Made by a program: the position numbers and the translations under genes. Shown here piece after piece: positions 55,488 to 64,000 of a DNA stretch of 64,000 nt. Every line of letters starts with the position of its first letter. Position 1 is the stretch's first letter. Under the pieces are notes generated by a model. That model worked only from the letters and a program-made list of their open reading frames with translations. It was not told the origin of the DNA and did no database searches. Origin of the DNA: Pseudoalteromonas ruthenica (GTDB taxonomy: Bacteria; Pseudomonadota; Gammaproteobacteria; Enterobacterales; Alteromonadaceae); the NCBI RefSeq assembly GCF_008808095.1, contig NZ_CP023396.1, positions 3,179,501-3,243,500 of the forward strand, read 5' to 3'.

Positions 55488-55992
55488 CAAACAAATATTG
55501 AAGTTGGTTATCAGCGGCCTATGGCTGCTGTGCAGTGCAGTGGCTTTATGGTTTGTGGCCGACAAACGGGGCACTGTATTTGATCCAAACAACATGTTGC
55601 AGCAGCCACAGTGGCAACGCTCGTTACTGCCGGTATTAGCGGATATTGATAGTGAAAAGCACGGCACCACCTTGCTGTTGGTGGGCAATGAGCAATGTCA
55701 TTGCCAACGGGTCGCTGCGCCTCACCAAAATAAGGTCATAGCTGATGCTCGCCGAGCAGGAATAAAGGTTCGCCAGGTCGATGCATCGTCACTGCCCACA
55801 GGCCTGATACCCGCTGTGCCCGCAGCCATTATGTTAGCGCAGGGCAGCGTGCTTTACGCTGGCCCCCTCTCTGTGGGGCTCGGGTGCGCCATCGAAGATG
55901 GCATTATTGATACCGTTATAAGCAACTACGAAAATGGCTTTCACAGCTCGATGCTAGTAAGCAAGGTCTCTGGCTGCTACTGCCGTGTGTAG
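55474..55992 (+). CDS. Small membrane-anchored protein with CxC motifs (DUF6436-like)
   Basis: 172 residues from TTG 55474, overlapping the chemoreceptor stop by 14 bp, so translation is likely coupled. TM anchor at about 8-28; the body looks thioredoxin-like, with EQCHCQR at about 73-79 and a second GCYCRV at the C-terminus, and [20 protein letters not shown] resembling the cis-Pro region. I place it tentatively in DUF6436. Redox role plausible but unshown. Confidence 0.65.
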   Translation: MSSANKQILKLVISGLWLLCSAVALWFVADKRGTVFDPNNMLQQPQWQRSLLPVLADIDSEKHGTTLLLVGNEQCHCQRVAAPHQNKVIADARRAGIKVRQVDASSLPTGLIPAVPAAIMLAQGSVLYAGPLSVGLGCAIEDGIIDTVISNYENGFHSSMLVSKVSGCYCRV

Positions 55993-55997
55993 CAGCG

Positions 55998-56318
55998 CTA
56001 CACCGTTGAGCCGGCTCGCTTGAGCTGACGAATTTCCATATTGCTGATGCCATCACCACAAAAATCACTGGGTCCTATTTCTTCATAAGCAGACTGCATT
56101 TTCAATAACGCTTGAGTCGCGCCGAGTTCAACCAGCGCACACTCGGCTTCACGCAAAGAATTAAAGGGTTTCAATGTGTCGTTGTTATCGCTCAGAATAT
56201 GATAATTACCTTCGGTATCAAGGGCTCCGGCTAAATAATGATTAGCATCGGCATAACTAAGGATGATGGCGCGATATTGGCTATCGGCTAACGCGGCTTT
56301 AAGTTGATTTGCTTGCAT
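55998..56318 (-). CDS. Hypothetical protein, DUF6482-like
   Basis: 106 residues from ATG 56318 (GGAG 8 nt upstream). The pattern YLAGALDTEGNYHILSDNND then FNSLREAECALVELGATQAL and QSAYEEIGP resembles DUF6482, a small protein family of unknown role in gammaproteobacteria. Cytoplasmic. Convergent with the CxC protein gene, 5 bp apart. Confidence 0.65.
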   Translation of the reverse strand: MQANQLKAALADSQYRAIILSYADANHYLAGALDTEGNYHILSDNNDTLKPFNSLREAECALVELGATQALLKMQSAYEEIGPSDFCGDGISNMEIRQLKRAGSTV

Positions 56319-56373
56319 AGGTTGCACTCCTCACTCTATTAACTGTTAAACGCAGCAACAGCGGGAATGGATT

Positions 56374-56399
56374 AAAAAAAGCGCACTTTCGTGCGCTTT
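56374..56399 (-). terminator. Terminator of the exporter operon
   Basis: Arms aaagcgcac and gtgcgcttt around tttc with a seven-T run on the minus strand, 17 bp past the last permease stop. Confidence 0.88.
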
Positions 56400-56416
56400 G
56401 AGTAGGGTTGGGTTAA

Positions 56417-58822
56417 TTATTCATAGCGCAGCGTTAACGAAGGCCGGGTGCTAGCCGCTCTAAAGGCGAGGCTAGCCACAGTTAACCAGGTGATCATGGC
56501 TACCAAAGCGGCGGCGACAACGTAAAACCACATAGCCTGATCAATACGCTCGTTAAAGTTGGCCAGCCAGTCACCCACTAGCCAGTAGGTTAACGGAAAG
56601 GCAATAGCAGTACTTATGGCCACCAGCAGTAGGAACTCTTTGGCGAGCAAGTTAACGATACTTAACCTAGATGCACCGAGCACTTTGCGCACAGCCACTT
56701 CTTTTTGACGGCGTAAGACAGAGAATGCAGCTAATCCAAAGGTACCTAGGCAGGTTAATAAGATTGCCAAAATACAGAAGATGGCAACTAAGGTAGAAAC
56801 ACGTTCATCGTTTTTATATAACGCGCGGTAGTTATCTGCTACCAGCTCAATATCAGCATTGTGCAAATTTAACTGGTCACTGACGATCTGCTGCACCTGC
56901 GTTTTTACTGCGTTAAGCTGGCTCGGCTCAAAGTTGATAATCAACTTGCCCTCGTTGGCCCAGCTAAAGCCGCACACCAAGATTAAAGGCGATGCTGAAG
57001 CCTCACGTGCTGAACCAATGGTGACATCATTGATCACGCCCACAATTTTGAGCACTTCCTGGTTGTCTCCGGAGCTGCTGTAAAGCTCTTTGCCAATGGC
57101 TTGCTCAGCACTGTCATAACCGGCCACTTTAACGAATGATTGCGATACCAGCACCCCAGCCCGGCCGTTGCCATCGTCGCCTAAGCTATGCCAATCACTG
57201 CCGTAGTCGGCGCTCAGGTCGCGCCCAGCGATAACCTCTAGCCCAGCGGTTTCAGCAATATTAAAGCCCACGCCAATAAAAGGGATCACAGCATCATTTA
57301 ACTCACCGTTATCCGAAGTCACAGTAAAGCTGGTGTTGAATGACGAGGTAAAAGAGGCATCGGTAATGCTGCTAGAGATCACGCCAGGTACAGCATTGAT
57401 GCGCTGATTCAAGACATTGTTGTGCTTGAAGTACAATTGCCTAGCCGGGATATCATCCACCTCTAAACGGTATTGTTTTTCATAGCCAACCGCGAGCGAT
57501 TGCAAGTGACTAAGTTGCTGATGCAAGGAGAATGCACCGATGATCAGGGCAATAGATAAAGAGGCTTGCAAAGTCAGCAACAACTTGCGCACCAAAATAG
57601 CAGTACGACCGCGCTGAATATCACCGCTGAGCACGCGTTTCGCGCTAAACGCTGACATAAAAAATGCGGGGTACGCGCCAGCTAACACGCCCACCGATAC
57701 TACGACCGCGACTAAAATAATGCCAAACTCTGAAAAATAGTTGATCACCAAAGTACGTCCTACCAATTGGTTAAACGCTGGTAATGCTAATTCCAGTAAC
57801 GCGCACGCAAGCACTGCAGCCACACTGGTTACCAATAAGGATTCCACTAGGAATTGATTAATAATTTGCGCCTTGCTCGCCCCCAGCGCCTTACGTACAC
57901 CCACTTCTTTGGCTCGTTTAGCCGACTGCGCGATGCTCATATTAATGAAATTAAAAGCCGCCAACACGATTAATAGAATACTCAGCGAAAAGCTGATCAA
58001 CACCACGGTGTACGAGCCATTTTCTTTAAGCTCATAACGGCTATCGGAATGCAGGTGAATGCCAGGTAGGTGCTCAAAGGATAAGGTCACGAAACCGAGC
58101 GGCTGATCTGGGTAAACAAGTTCAGGGTAAGCCTCGGCAAAACGTGCTTGCTCGGCTTTGATATCAGCGTCGGCAGCAAAGCGTACATACACATAAAAGT
58201 TATTGAGCTGGTAATTGGGGGTTTCGTCCTGCATTGCCACTAACCCGGAAAAAGCAAAGTGGGTATTATCTTGCAAATCGGCGAATACGGCGGTAACTGT
58301 GTAGGTCGTTTGCCCTTTGCTTAAAGTCTCACCAATGGCATTAGCCTGGCCAAAAATACGTATGGCTTCATGTTCGCTCAACGCGATTCTGTTCGGTGCG
58401 CTCAGCGTGCGCTGCAAATCACCAAACAGCACATCGAGCGCAACAAAGTCGGTGATATTGGTGCCTGTAGCAAATAAATCTTTCATTTTGTAATAGTTGC
58501 CATGGGCACTAAAATCCCCAGATAGCCGAGGGTGCATTTTCAAGGCAAAGATATCCTCTACCGCACCATTTTTTGCCACCTCTTGCGCTGCGTAGTAATT
58601 AGTAATCGGCGCATTCACTCCCATTTCACGAAAGTGTTGCGATAACCGATAAGTGTGCTCAAAGTGGGGCTGATGCGCGTCGACACTGGCCTCAAAACGG
58701 GCAAACAGTGCCATTAAAATAGCCGCAGCCAAGCCCACCGCCAAGCCAAATACGTTTAATAGAAAATGTTGTTTATGGGTTACGAATGCGCGTAGCGCAG
58801 CCGATAAGTAACTAGTGAGCAT
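56417..58822 (-). CDS. ABC transporter permease, MacB/FtsX family (second paralogue)
   Basis: 801 residues with a duplicated FtsX core: a TM helix at about 20-40, periplasmic MacB_PCD domain about 45-265, FtsX helices about 280-425, a second periplasmic region about 440-660 and the last three helices about 670-795. Motifs EVGVRKALGASKAQIINQFL and EVAVRKVLGASRLSIVNLLA mark both halves. It ends EFRASTRPSLTLRYE-like (AASTRPSLTLRYE) just as the neighbouring permease does, showing they are paralogues. Likely exports a lipid, peptide or macrolide with its ATPase; substrate unknown. Last gene of the operon. Confidence 0.88.
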   Translation of the reverse strand: MLTSYLSAALRAFVTHKQHFLLNVFGLAVGLAAAILMALFARFEASVDAHQPHFEHTYRLSQHFREMGVNAPITNYYAAQEVAKNGAVEDIFALKMHPRLSGDFSAHGNYYKMKDLFATGTNITDFVALDVLFGDLQRTLSAPNRIALSEHEAIRIFGQANAIGETLSKGQTTYTVTAVFADLQDNTHFAFSGLVAMQDETPNYQLNNFYVYVRFAADADIKAEQARFAEAYPELVYPDQPLGFVTLSFEHLPGIHLHSDSRYELKENGSYTVVLISFSLSILLIVLAAFNFINMSIAQSAKRAKEVGVRKALGASKAQIINQFLVESLLVTSVAAVLACALLELALPAFNQLVGRTLVINYFSEFGIILVAVVVSVGVLAGAYPAFFMSAFSAKRVLSGDIQRGRTAILVRKLLLTLQASLSIALIIGAFSLHQQLSHLQSLAVGYEKQYRLEVDDIPARQLYFKHNNVLNQRINAVPGVISSSITDASFTSSFNTSFTVTSDNGELNDAVIPFIGVGFNIAETAGLEVIAGRDLSADYGSDWHSLGDDGNGRAGVLVSQSFVKVAGYDSAEQAIGKELYSSSGDNQEVLKIVGVINDVTIGSAREASASPLILVCGFSWANEGKLIINFEPSQLNAVKTQVQQIVSDQLNLHNADIELVADNYRALYKNDERVSTLVAIFCILAILLTCLGTFGLAAFSVLRRQKEVAVRKVLGASRLSIVNLLAKEFLLLVAISTAIAFPLTYWLVGDWLANFNERIDQAMWFYVVAAALVAMITWLTVASLAFRAASTRPSLTLRYE

Positions 58823-58992
58823 AGGTGCACTCCTGCTGATGTATATACAAGCTGAGTAATGCCAATATCTGTCTGCTTCGCGCGCTATTGTTCGCCACTT
58901 CGAAGTCGTTATTGTTGTTCGTCGGCATATTGCATATGTTTTTTATCATTGTGATTTTTTTGCGGCGACGCCCTAATGGCGCCGCCTACACC

Positions 58993-61386
58993 CTATTCGT
59001 ATCTCAGTGTTAATGAAGGGCGCGTACTGGCCGCTTTAAAGGCTAGCCCCGCAACCGTCAGCCAGGTAATACCGGCAACAGCGAGAGCGGCGATGCCATA
59101 CACCCAGATAGCCTGCTCAATACGGTCGTTGAAGTTTGCTAACCAGTCACCCACCAGCCAGTAGGTCACTGGATAGGCTATGGCAATGCTCAGCGCCACT
59201 AGCAGTAAGAATTCTTTAGCTAAAATGTTGATAATACTGGTTCGAGAGGCGCCAAGAACTTTGCGTACAGCAATTTCCTTTTGTCGGCGAATGGTCGCGA
59301 ATGACGCTAAACCAAAGGTGCCTAAGCAGGTTAAGAACACGGCCAACGCAGTGAATATAAACACCACTTGCGACACGCGCTCATCGCCACGCAGTAAGTT
59401 TTTATAGTCCTCTGAGAGTAAACTGATTTTAGGCTCATAAATCTTGGCATGATTGGCTAATACCGTTGTTACTTGCTGCTGAATGTATGGCAAGTTTTGC
59501 TGATCGATATTCATTATCACCTCAGCCACAGGGCCATAACTCAGCCCACATAGGAACATGATGTTCGAGTTGGCATCTTGGGCATTGCCCACTTTTACAT
59601 CGGCTACCACGCCGACCACTCGCATTGCCATCCCTTGCCCTTGAGTGGTGATGGTTTTACCCACCATCTCACTCGGCTGTGAATACCCCGCTTGCTTAGC
59701 AATAGATTCGGTTACCAAGGTGCCAACCTGAGTGGTACCGTTAATTCGCTGCGCCCAATCACCAGCATACTCGGCGCTAAAGCCACGACCGGCAACGAGC
59801 TTAAGACCTAAGGTTTCCACAACATTAAAATCGGTGCCTATAATTGGCGTTAAGCCTTCGGTGCTCTCACCATTAGGCCACACCGGTGCCACGGTATTGT
59901 TGATTGAGACAGTAAGCTGAGTATCCACCACACTGACATTGTTTACGCCTTCAATTGCAGCGAGATTTTTAACTAAGGCGCTGGGCTCTTTGGTCAGCAC
60001 CATTTTGCGCGGCAACTCAGAGATAACTAAGCGCTGTTGCGTTTCATACCCCAAAGGTAAGCTTTGTAAGTAGGCTAATTGCTGCTGCAAAGTCACAGTG
60101 GCGATAATTAAAGCTATAGATAACGAGGCCTGCAAGGTAAGTAAGCTCTTACGAACAAATATTGCTGTATTACCTCGCTGTAAATCGCCACTTAACACCC
60201 GTTTCGCGCTAAATGACGAAATAAAGAAGGCAGGATACAGCCCTGCAAGTAAGCCCACCGCTACGGCCACCGCAAGCACCACAACGCTAAACATAGAGGC
60301 GTAGTTAACCACCAGTTCTCTATCTACCAAGGCATTAAAACTAGGGAGAATAAGCTCAACGGCAATGCATGCGAGCACCATAGACAGCAATGATACCAAT
60401 ACCGACTCTGATAAGAACTGCGTCACAAGCTGAGCTTTACTTGCACCTAGGGCCTTGCGCACACCCACTTCTTTGGCGCGTTTAGCCGATTGCGCCACGG
60501 TCATGTTAATGAAGTTAAAGCCAGCGATAAGAATCAGCAATACACTCAGCCCGGCACAAATCACTACCACCTGTTTGGCACCCCCCGTTTTCATTTCAAA
60601 CGGTGATTTGGCAGTTAAATGCAGATCACGCAGTGGATGTAACTCAATGCTCACCTGATAGCTTTCATCGTTAGCGAAGTACTGCTCTGTGAGCGTTTGG
60701 GCCAGAGCCTGGGTGTCGGTGTTAGGAGCCAGCTTTAAATACACATAGCTGTGGTTGGCACGCAGGTTTTCCGGGTTATGTTCAAAATAGGCCAGGGACT
60801 TGAAAGCAAAATGGGTGTTGTCGGCCAAATCGGCGAACACGGCTCGCACGGTGTACTGGCCATGCTCGTGCACCAAGGTTTCACCCACTGCATTCACCTT
60901 CCCGAAGATACGCAGTGCCTCGGATTCGCTCAATGCCAAGCCATTTGGCGTACTCAACGCCTGACTTAATGAACCATCTAAGGTGCGTAAGGCAATAAAA
61001 CGCTCAATATTAGCGGTGGCGCCAAACAAGCCATCCAACTTATAACCTTGAGAGCGATAGGTCACATTGGCAGGGGTGGCCTGAGTTTGTTCTGACAAAG
61101 TTAGGGCAAACACATCCTCGATTTGACTGTAACTTTGCGCATTTTTTGCCTGCGTGTAGTTAGAGATAGGGATCACCGCCAAGCCAAGTTTGCTAAAGTC
61201 TTGGCCCACGCGATAAACCCGCTCAGCGTCAGGCTGCTGCGCGTCATAGGAAAGCTCATTGACGGCAAAAAGCGCTACCAAAATAGCTGCGGCTAAGCCC
61301 ACGCTCAAACCAAACACGTTGAGCGCGAAGTGCTGCTTTTGTAGCTTAAAAGCACGCAGCGCTGTAATTATGTAACTTAAGATCAT
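58993..61386 (-). CDS. ABC transporter permease, MacB/FtsX family (first paralogue)
   Basis: 797 residues, same layout as the next permease, with conserved segments ALNVFGLSVGLAAAILVALF, EVGVRKALGASKAQLVTQFL and EIAVRKVLGASRTSIINILA and the same C-terminal STRPSLTLRYE. 2 bp after the ATPase gene, so translation is coupled. 170 bp separates it from the second permease, with no terminator. Two permeases may form a heterodimer with one ATPase, or each pair with it for a different substrate. Confidence 0.88.
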   Translation of the reverse strand: MILSYIITALRAFKLQKQHFALNVFGLSVGLAAAILVALFAVNELSYDAQQPDAERVYRVGQDFSKLGLAVIPISNYTQAKNAQSYSQIEDVFALTLSEQTQATPANVTYRSQGYKLDGLFGATANIERFIALRTLDGSLSQALSTPNGLALSESEALRIFGKVNAVGETLVHEHGQYTVRAVFADLADNTHFAFKSLAYFEHNPENLRANHSYVYLKLAPNTDTQALAQTLTEQYFANDESYQVSIELHPLRDLHLTAKSPFEMKTGGAKQVVVICAGLSVLLILIAGFNFINMTVAQSAKRAKEVGVRKALGASKAQLVTQFLSESVLVSLLSMVLACIAVELILPSFNALVDRELVVNYASMFSVVVLAVAVAVGLLAGLYPAFFISSFSAKRVLSGDLQRGNTAIFVRKSLLTLQASLSIALIIATVTLQQQLAYLQSLPLGYETQQRLVISELPRKMVLTKEPSALVKNLAAIEGVNNVSVVDTQLTVSINNTVAPVWPNGESTEGLTPIIGTDFNVVETLGLKLVAGRGFSAEYAGDWAQRINGTTQVGTLVTESIAKQAGYSQPSEMVGKTITTQGQGMAMRVVGVVADVKVGNAQDANSNIMFLCGLSYGPVAEVIMNIDQQNLPYIQQQVTTVLANHAKIYEPKISLLSEDYKNLLRGDERVSQVVFIFTALAVFLTCLGTFGLASFATIRRQKEIAVRKVLGASRTSIINILAKEFLLLVALSIAIAYPVTYWLVGDWLANFNDRIEQAIWVYGIAALAVAGITWLTVAGLAFKAASTRPSLTLRYE

Positions 61387-61388
61387 GG

Positions 61389-62096
61389 CTATGCCACCTC
61401 TGTATTAACCGCAGGGTTAGCGGCATTGGCTTTATCCACCATGATTTGGCCATCAAGCAGGCGAACTAGACGGTCGGCATAGTTCCCTTCTTTCTCTGAG
61501 TGCGTCACCATGATCACTGTGGTGCCCTCGCGATTAAGTTCACGCAGCATGGTCATGACTTCATCCCCGTTTTTAGAGTCCAAATTACCGGTGGGCTCAT
61601 CGGCGAGGATCAGCTTAGGATTAATTACCAGTGCTCGCGCGACGGCGACGCGCTGCTGCTGACCACCGGAAAGCTGTTGCGGTAAGTGGTCGCCACGGTG
61701 ATCGATGCCAACGCGCTTTAAAATAGCTTCAACACGTTGCTTGCGCTCAGCTTTATCTATTTTTTGATATTGCAGCGGCAGCTCAACGTTTTCATACACG
61801 GTGAGCTCATCGATAAGGTTAAAGCTTTGGAACACAAAGCCAATGCTGGCTTTTCTCAGCTGCGCTAATTGCTTTTCGTTGTAGCCAGCAATGTCCTCAC
61901 CCAGAAACTCAAACTGTCCGCTAGTTGGCGAATCAAGCATGCCAAGGATAGATAACAAGGTAGATTTACCACACCCTGAAGGGCCCATAATGGCCAAGAA
62001 ATCACCCTCTTTAACACTGAGGTTAATATCGTTAAGTGCAGTTGTTTCAACGTCTTGAGTACGAAATACGCGCGATAAGTTAGTTAGCTTGATCAT
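61389..62096 (-). CDS. ABC transporter ATP-binding protein (MacB/LolD type)
   Basis: 235 residues from ATG 62096 (AGGA 6 nt upstream; a second ATG at 62099 is closer). Walker [11 protein letters not shown] at about 40, Q-loop in [20 protein letters not shown], signature [15 protein letters not shown], Walker [14 protein letters not shown]-loop [13 protein letters not shown]. This belongs to the o228/MacB family of mechanotransmission exporters, in which a separate ATPase works with FtsX-type permeases and an adaptor. It fits between the adaptor gene (7-10 bp away) and the permease (2 bp). Confidence 0.95.
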   Translation of the reverse strand: MIKLTNLSRVFRTQDVETTALNDINLSVKEGDFLAIMGPSGCGKSTLLSILGMLDSPTSGQFEFLGEDIAGYNEKQLAQLRKASIGFVFQSFNLIDELTVYENVELPLQYQKIDKAERKQRVEAILKRVGIDHRGDHLPQQLSGGQQQRVAVARALVINPKLILADEPTGNLDSKNGDEVMTMLRELNREGTTVIMVTHSEKEGNYADRLVRLLDGQIMVDKANAANPAVNTEVA

Positions 62097-62106
62097 CATT
62101 GTTCCT

Positions 62107-63360
62107 TTAAAATTGTAATTGTTGTGCTTTATCGAAGTTGGCGTAGCTTGAGGTGATCACTTTGTCACCGGGCTCAAGACCGCTGAGCACTTCGTAATAA
62201 TCTTGGTTTTTTCGACCTAGGCGGATGTCGCGGCGAACGGCGCCACTGTTATCATCATTCATGACATACACCCAGTTACCGCCTGAGCTGCTAAAGAATG
62301 CGCCTCGCGACAACAACAGCGCATTATCTTGACTACCGCCAAGCATCAGCTCGACATCCAAGCTCTGTCCCCGCTTGATGTTGCTCGCTTGCTCTGGCAG
62401 TTCGACTTCAATTTGAAATTGTGATTGCTGCACGCGACTGTCTATTTTGGTGACTGTGGCGCTGACATCCCCTTGTTCAAGTTCAATAATGACCTCCATA
62501 CCAGAGCGTACTTGGCTGAGATAAAACTCATCTAAGCGGATCACTAGCTTGTACTCGTTGGGTATATCAATCTGACCTAAACGCGCGCCACGGCTCTTTG
62601 ATGCGCCAATTTCAACATCCAACTCACTCAAATACCCGTCCACTGGGGCAGTGATCAGCAAGTTATCGAGGTTGCGGCGCGCAAACTGAAGGTTTTTCTC
62701 GAGCATTTCAGCACTATCTTGTAGCTGTGCCAACTGCACTTCGCGAATACTTTTCTCTTGCTGTTGACGCTCAATGGTGAGCTCTTTACGCGCTTGATAA
62801 TAAGCTAAGTCTTCTTTTAGCTCAGAGAGCTGCTCTTGAGAAAGCATGCCTTTTTCTACCAAGGGCGCAGTTTGCTTAAGGCGGCGAGTTAGATGAGTGA
62901 TTTTCAGTTCAATTTCTAATAAATCTCGACGTAAGTTTAAGCGGCTGGTCTCCATATTCATCTGGGTGTTACGCAGAAAGTTAAGTTGCTCAGTAACTTG
63001 TGCTTCCCGGCTCATTACATCAAGTTGCAAATTGGTGTTACTTAAACGCACCAGAGGCTGACCTTTTTTGACAAACTCACCCTGCTCTACAAGACGCTCT
63101 TCCACCTGACCACCGGCAATAGTGTCGAGGTAGATGGTGGTTTTTGGTACTACTTGTCCACGTAAACTTAGTGCATCGACAAATTCGCCTTGGTTTACGG
63201 TGCTTACCGTTAAATTACTGGCATTAACCGTTTGGCTCCGACCTTGTGAAGAGCTTTGACTAAACCCGTAAGCAGCGGCCGCAACACTGAGAGCAATAAC
63301 CGACATTGCGACTTTCTTCGCGTGCTTTTTTAAGCCTGATGATTCTATTTTTCTATCCAT
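62107..63360 (-). CDS. Periplasmic adaptor (HlyD/MacA-like) of the exporter
   Basis: 417 residues from ATG 63360 (GGGTGA 5 nt upstream; a GTG at 63369 is possible). N-terminal membrane anchor (about 14-32), split lipoyl domain (GGQVEERLVEQGEFVKKGQP and APVDGYLSELDVEIGASKS), a long alpha-hairpin about 115-235 with TQVTEQLNFL-type heptads, then beta-barrel domains. First gene of the operon, so expression of the whole exporter begins here. The promoter upstream is of sigma-54 type. Links permease and TolC-like channel. Confidence 0.9.
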   Translation of the reverse strand: MDRKIESSGLKKHAKKVAMSVIALSVAAAAYGFSQSSSQGRSQTVNASNLTVSTVNQGEFVDALSLRGQVVPKTTIYLDTIAGGQVEERLVEQGEFVKKGQPLVRLSNTNLQLDVMSREAQVTEQLNFLRNTQMNMETSRLNLRRDLLEIELKITHLTRRLKQTAPLVEKGMLSQEQLSELKEDLAYYQARKELTIERQQQEKSIREVQLAQLQDSAEMLEKNLQFARRNLDNLLITAPVDGYLSELDVEIGASKSRGARLGQIDIPNEYKLVIRLDEFYLSQVRSGMEVIIELEQGDVSATVTKIDSRVQQSQFQIEVELPEQASNIKRGQSLDVELMLGGSQDNALLLSRGAFFSSSGGNWVYVMNDDNSGAVRRDIRLGRKNQDYYEVLSGLEPGDKVITSSYANFDKAQQLQF

Positions 63361-63402
63361 CTCAGTCACCCAATATATGTGTTCGCTATATAAGGGGTAA
63401 CT

Positions 63403-63419
63403 ATCAAGCTCCGTGCCAA
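63403..63419 (-). promoter_or_regulatory. Sigma-54 promoter of the exporter operon
   Basis: On the minus strand TTGGCACG-GAGC-TTGAT matches the -24/-12 consensus (YTGGCACGrNNNTTGCW) at all but one position, with correct 4-nt spacing. It would start transcription near 63392, 32 nt before the adaptor ATG. Confidence 0.75.
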
Positions 63420-63477
63420 AATTTAAATTCCATAAATTTCAGTTACTTAGCTTAAAATCGAGATTGTTCTGAGCTAT

Positions 63478-63502
63478 GAGGTGTCCGCTTATAGAACACC
63501 TC
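63478..63502. promoter_or_regulatory. Upstream dyad 1 (activator site candidate)
   Basis: GAGGTGT and ACACCTC are exact arms around 11 nt. It lies about 60 bp upstream of the -24 element, the usual place of sites for sigma-54 activators. Confidence 0.55.
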
Positions 63503-63514
63503 AATTCTTTACAG

Positions 63515-63530
63515 TGCCCATTTGTGGACA
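63515..63530. promoter_or_regulatory. Upstream dyad 2 (activator site candidate)
   Basis: TGCCCA and TGGACA around TTTG are complementary at five of six positions. With dyad 1 it shares a TGTCC/GGACA-like theme, as expected of paired sites for an oligomeric activator. Confidence 0.45.
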
Positions 63531-63579
63531 GGGAATGAATAACTGGGGTAGGCTAAAAAGAAAAAGCCAAGGCAGGGAT

Positions 63580-64000
63580 ATGAAACAGGCAGGCTCTATA
63601 TTAGTGGTTGATGACAACCCCGATATTCTTATCGCCGCGCGTTTATTACTTAAACAGCATTATCAAAGCGTTAAAACCACAGACAACCCTTTTGATATAG
63701 AGGGTATCGTTAACGAGCAACAGCAGGCTGACCAGCCCATTGATGTGATTTTATTGGATATGAACTTTACCCAAGACTCCATCAGTGGCCAAGAGGGATT
63801 CTACTGGCTAAAAAAAATCGCCGCGCAAGACCCCACGATTGTGGTGCTGCTTATGACCGCGTACAGCGATATTCAACTGGCTGTAGATGCAATAAAGGCT
63901 GGAGCCGCAGATTTTATCGCCAAGCCATGGCAAAACGACCAGCTGTTAGCCAGTGTCGCTGCTGCTTTTAGCCACGCCAAAGACAAGCGCCAAGTGGGTC
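63580..64000 (+). CDS. Response regulator, probably NtrC-type (3' truncated)
   Basis: The window ends inside this gene; 140 residues are visible. The receiver domain (about 6-130) has the acidic pair in LVVDDNPDIL, phosphoacceptor Asp in VILLDMNF (about residue 66), the conserved Thr in LLMTAYSD and Lys in DFIAKPW. Whether an AAA+ sigma-54-interaction domain follows is not visible, but the divergent sigma-54 promoter with dyad sites between the two genes strongly suggests it. ATG 63580, GCAGGG site upstream. Confidence 0.85.
   Translation, partial: MKQAGSILVVDDNPDILIAARLLLKQHYQSVKTTDNPFDIEGIVNEQQQADQPIDVILLDMNFTQDSISGQEGFYWLKKIAAQDPTIVVLLMTAYSDIQLAVDAIKAGAADFIAKPWQNDQLLASVAAAFSHAKDKRQVG

Noticed and set aside
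58962..58986. GC-rich hairpin between the two ABC permease genes as a terminator
   Set aside because: On the transcribed strand the stem is followed by A, not T, so it would not terminate.
1..64000. tRNA, rRNA, CRISPR arrays, insertion sequences or prophage genes
   Set aside because: Read on both strands, no such structure or hallmark gene was recognised; a covariance or repeat search was not possible here.

Overview
The window is a 64 kb chromosomal piece of a moderate-GC (roughly half G+C by eye) marine-type gammaproteobacterium. The gene families point to Alteromonadales or a neighbouring order: a TIGR02647 protein, DUF523, DUF3703 and DUF6482-like proteins, glmS beside a DeoR regulator, several TonB-dependent receptors and dCache chemoreceptors. 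The species cannot be named from sequence alone. Coding density is high and most genes sit in tight, often overlapping operons. I saw no rRNA, tRNA, CRISPR array or insertion sequence.

Layout. 0-9.5 kb: partial acyltransferase, DUF938 methyltransferase, oligopeptidase B, a GbpA-like chitin-binding fragment, an RND efflux pair and a PQ-loop protein. 9.7-18.7 kb: PepSY iron-linked membrane protein, paired bacterial-PH-domain proteins, hexose-6-phosphate mutarotase, a chemoreceptor, a MarR regulator, a porin and an AhpD-like protein behind a perfect operator-like inverted repeat. 18.8-25.4 kb: a minus-strand locus joining an N-carbamoyl amino acid hydrolase, a signal-peptide protein, a sodium symporter, a 39-residue membrane microprotein, an apparently frameshifted aspartate-carbamoyltransferase-like gene and an asparagine synthase. 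25.6-31.5 kb: heme acquisition (receptor, heme oxygenase, DUF454, TonB C-terminal-domain protein, ankyrin-like protein) behind a Fur-box candidate. 31.5-37.8 kb: AhpD-like, DoxX, two pirins, CPA2 antiporter, LysR regulator and TauE/SafE, with one conserved ~48-bp control block placed before both transcription units. 37.8-46.7 kb: siderophore receptor coupled to a DUF1624 membrane protein, then mostly small housekeeping or hypothetical genes and a CaCA antiporter.

46.9-51.1 kb is the clearest accessory region. It is AT-richer, carries an unrecognised 180-residue protein and a ~900-residue SF1-helicase-like ATPase, and each of these genes ends in an integron attC-like recombination site with imperfect hairpins and unpaired bases. 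There is no integrase in the window, so it looks like an integrase-less cassette cluster (CALIN), lodged just downstream of glmS, a known insertion hotspot. The helicase cassette is my best candidate for an undescribed (possibly anti-phage) system; that function is inference.

51.1-64 kb: glmS and its DeoR regulator, a His-rich membrane chemoreceptor, two small hypothetical genes, and a MacB-type exporter operon (adaptor, ATPase, two paralogous permeases) behind a near-consensus sigma-54 promoter with dyad sites upstream. It is divergent from a response-regulator gene cut by the window edge, which fits an NtrC-type activator controlling the exporter.
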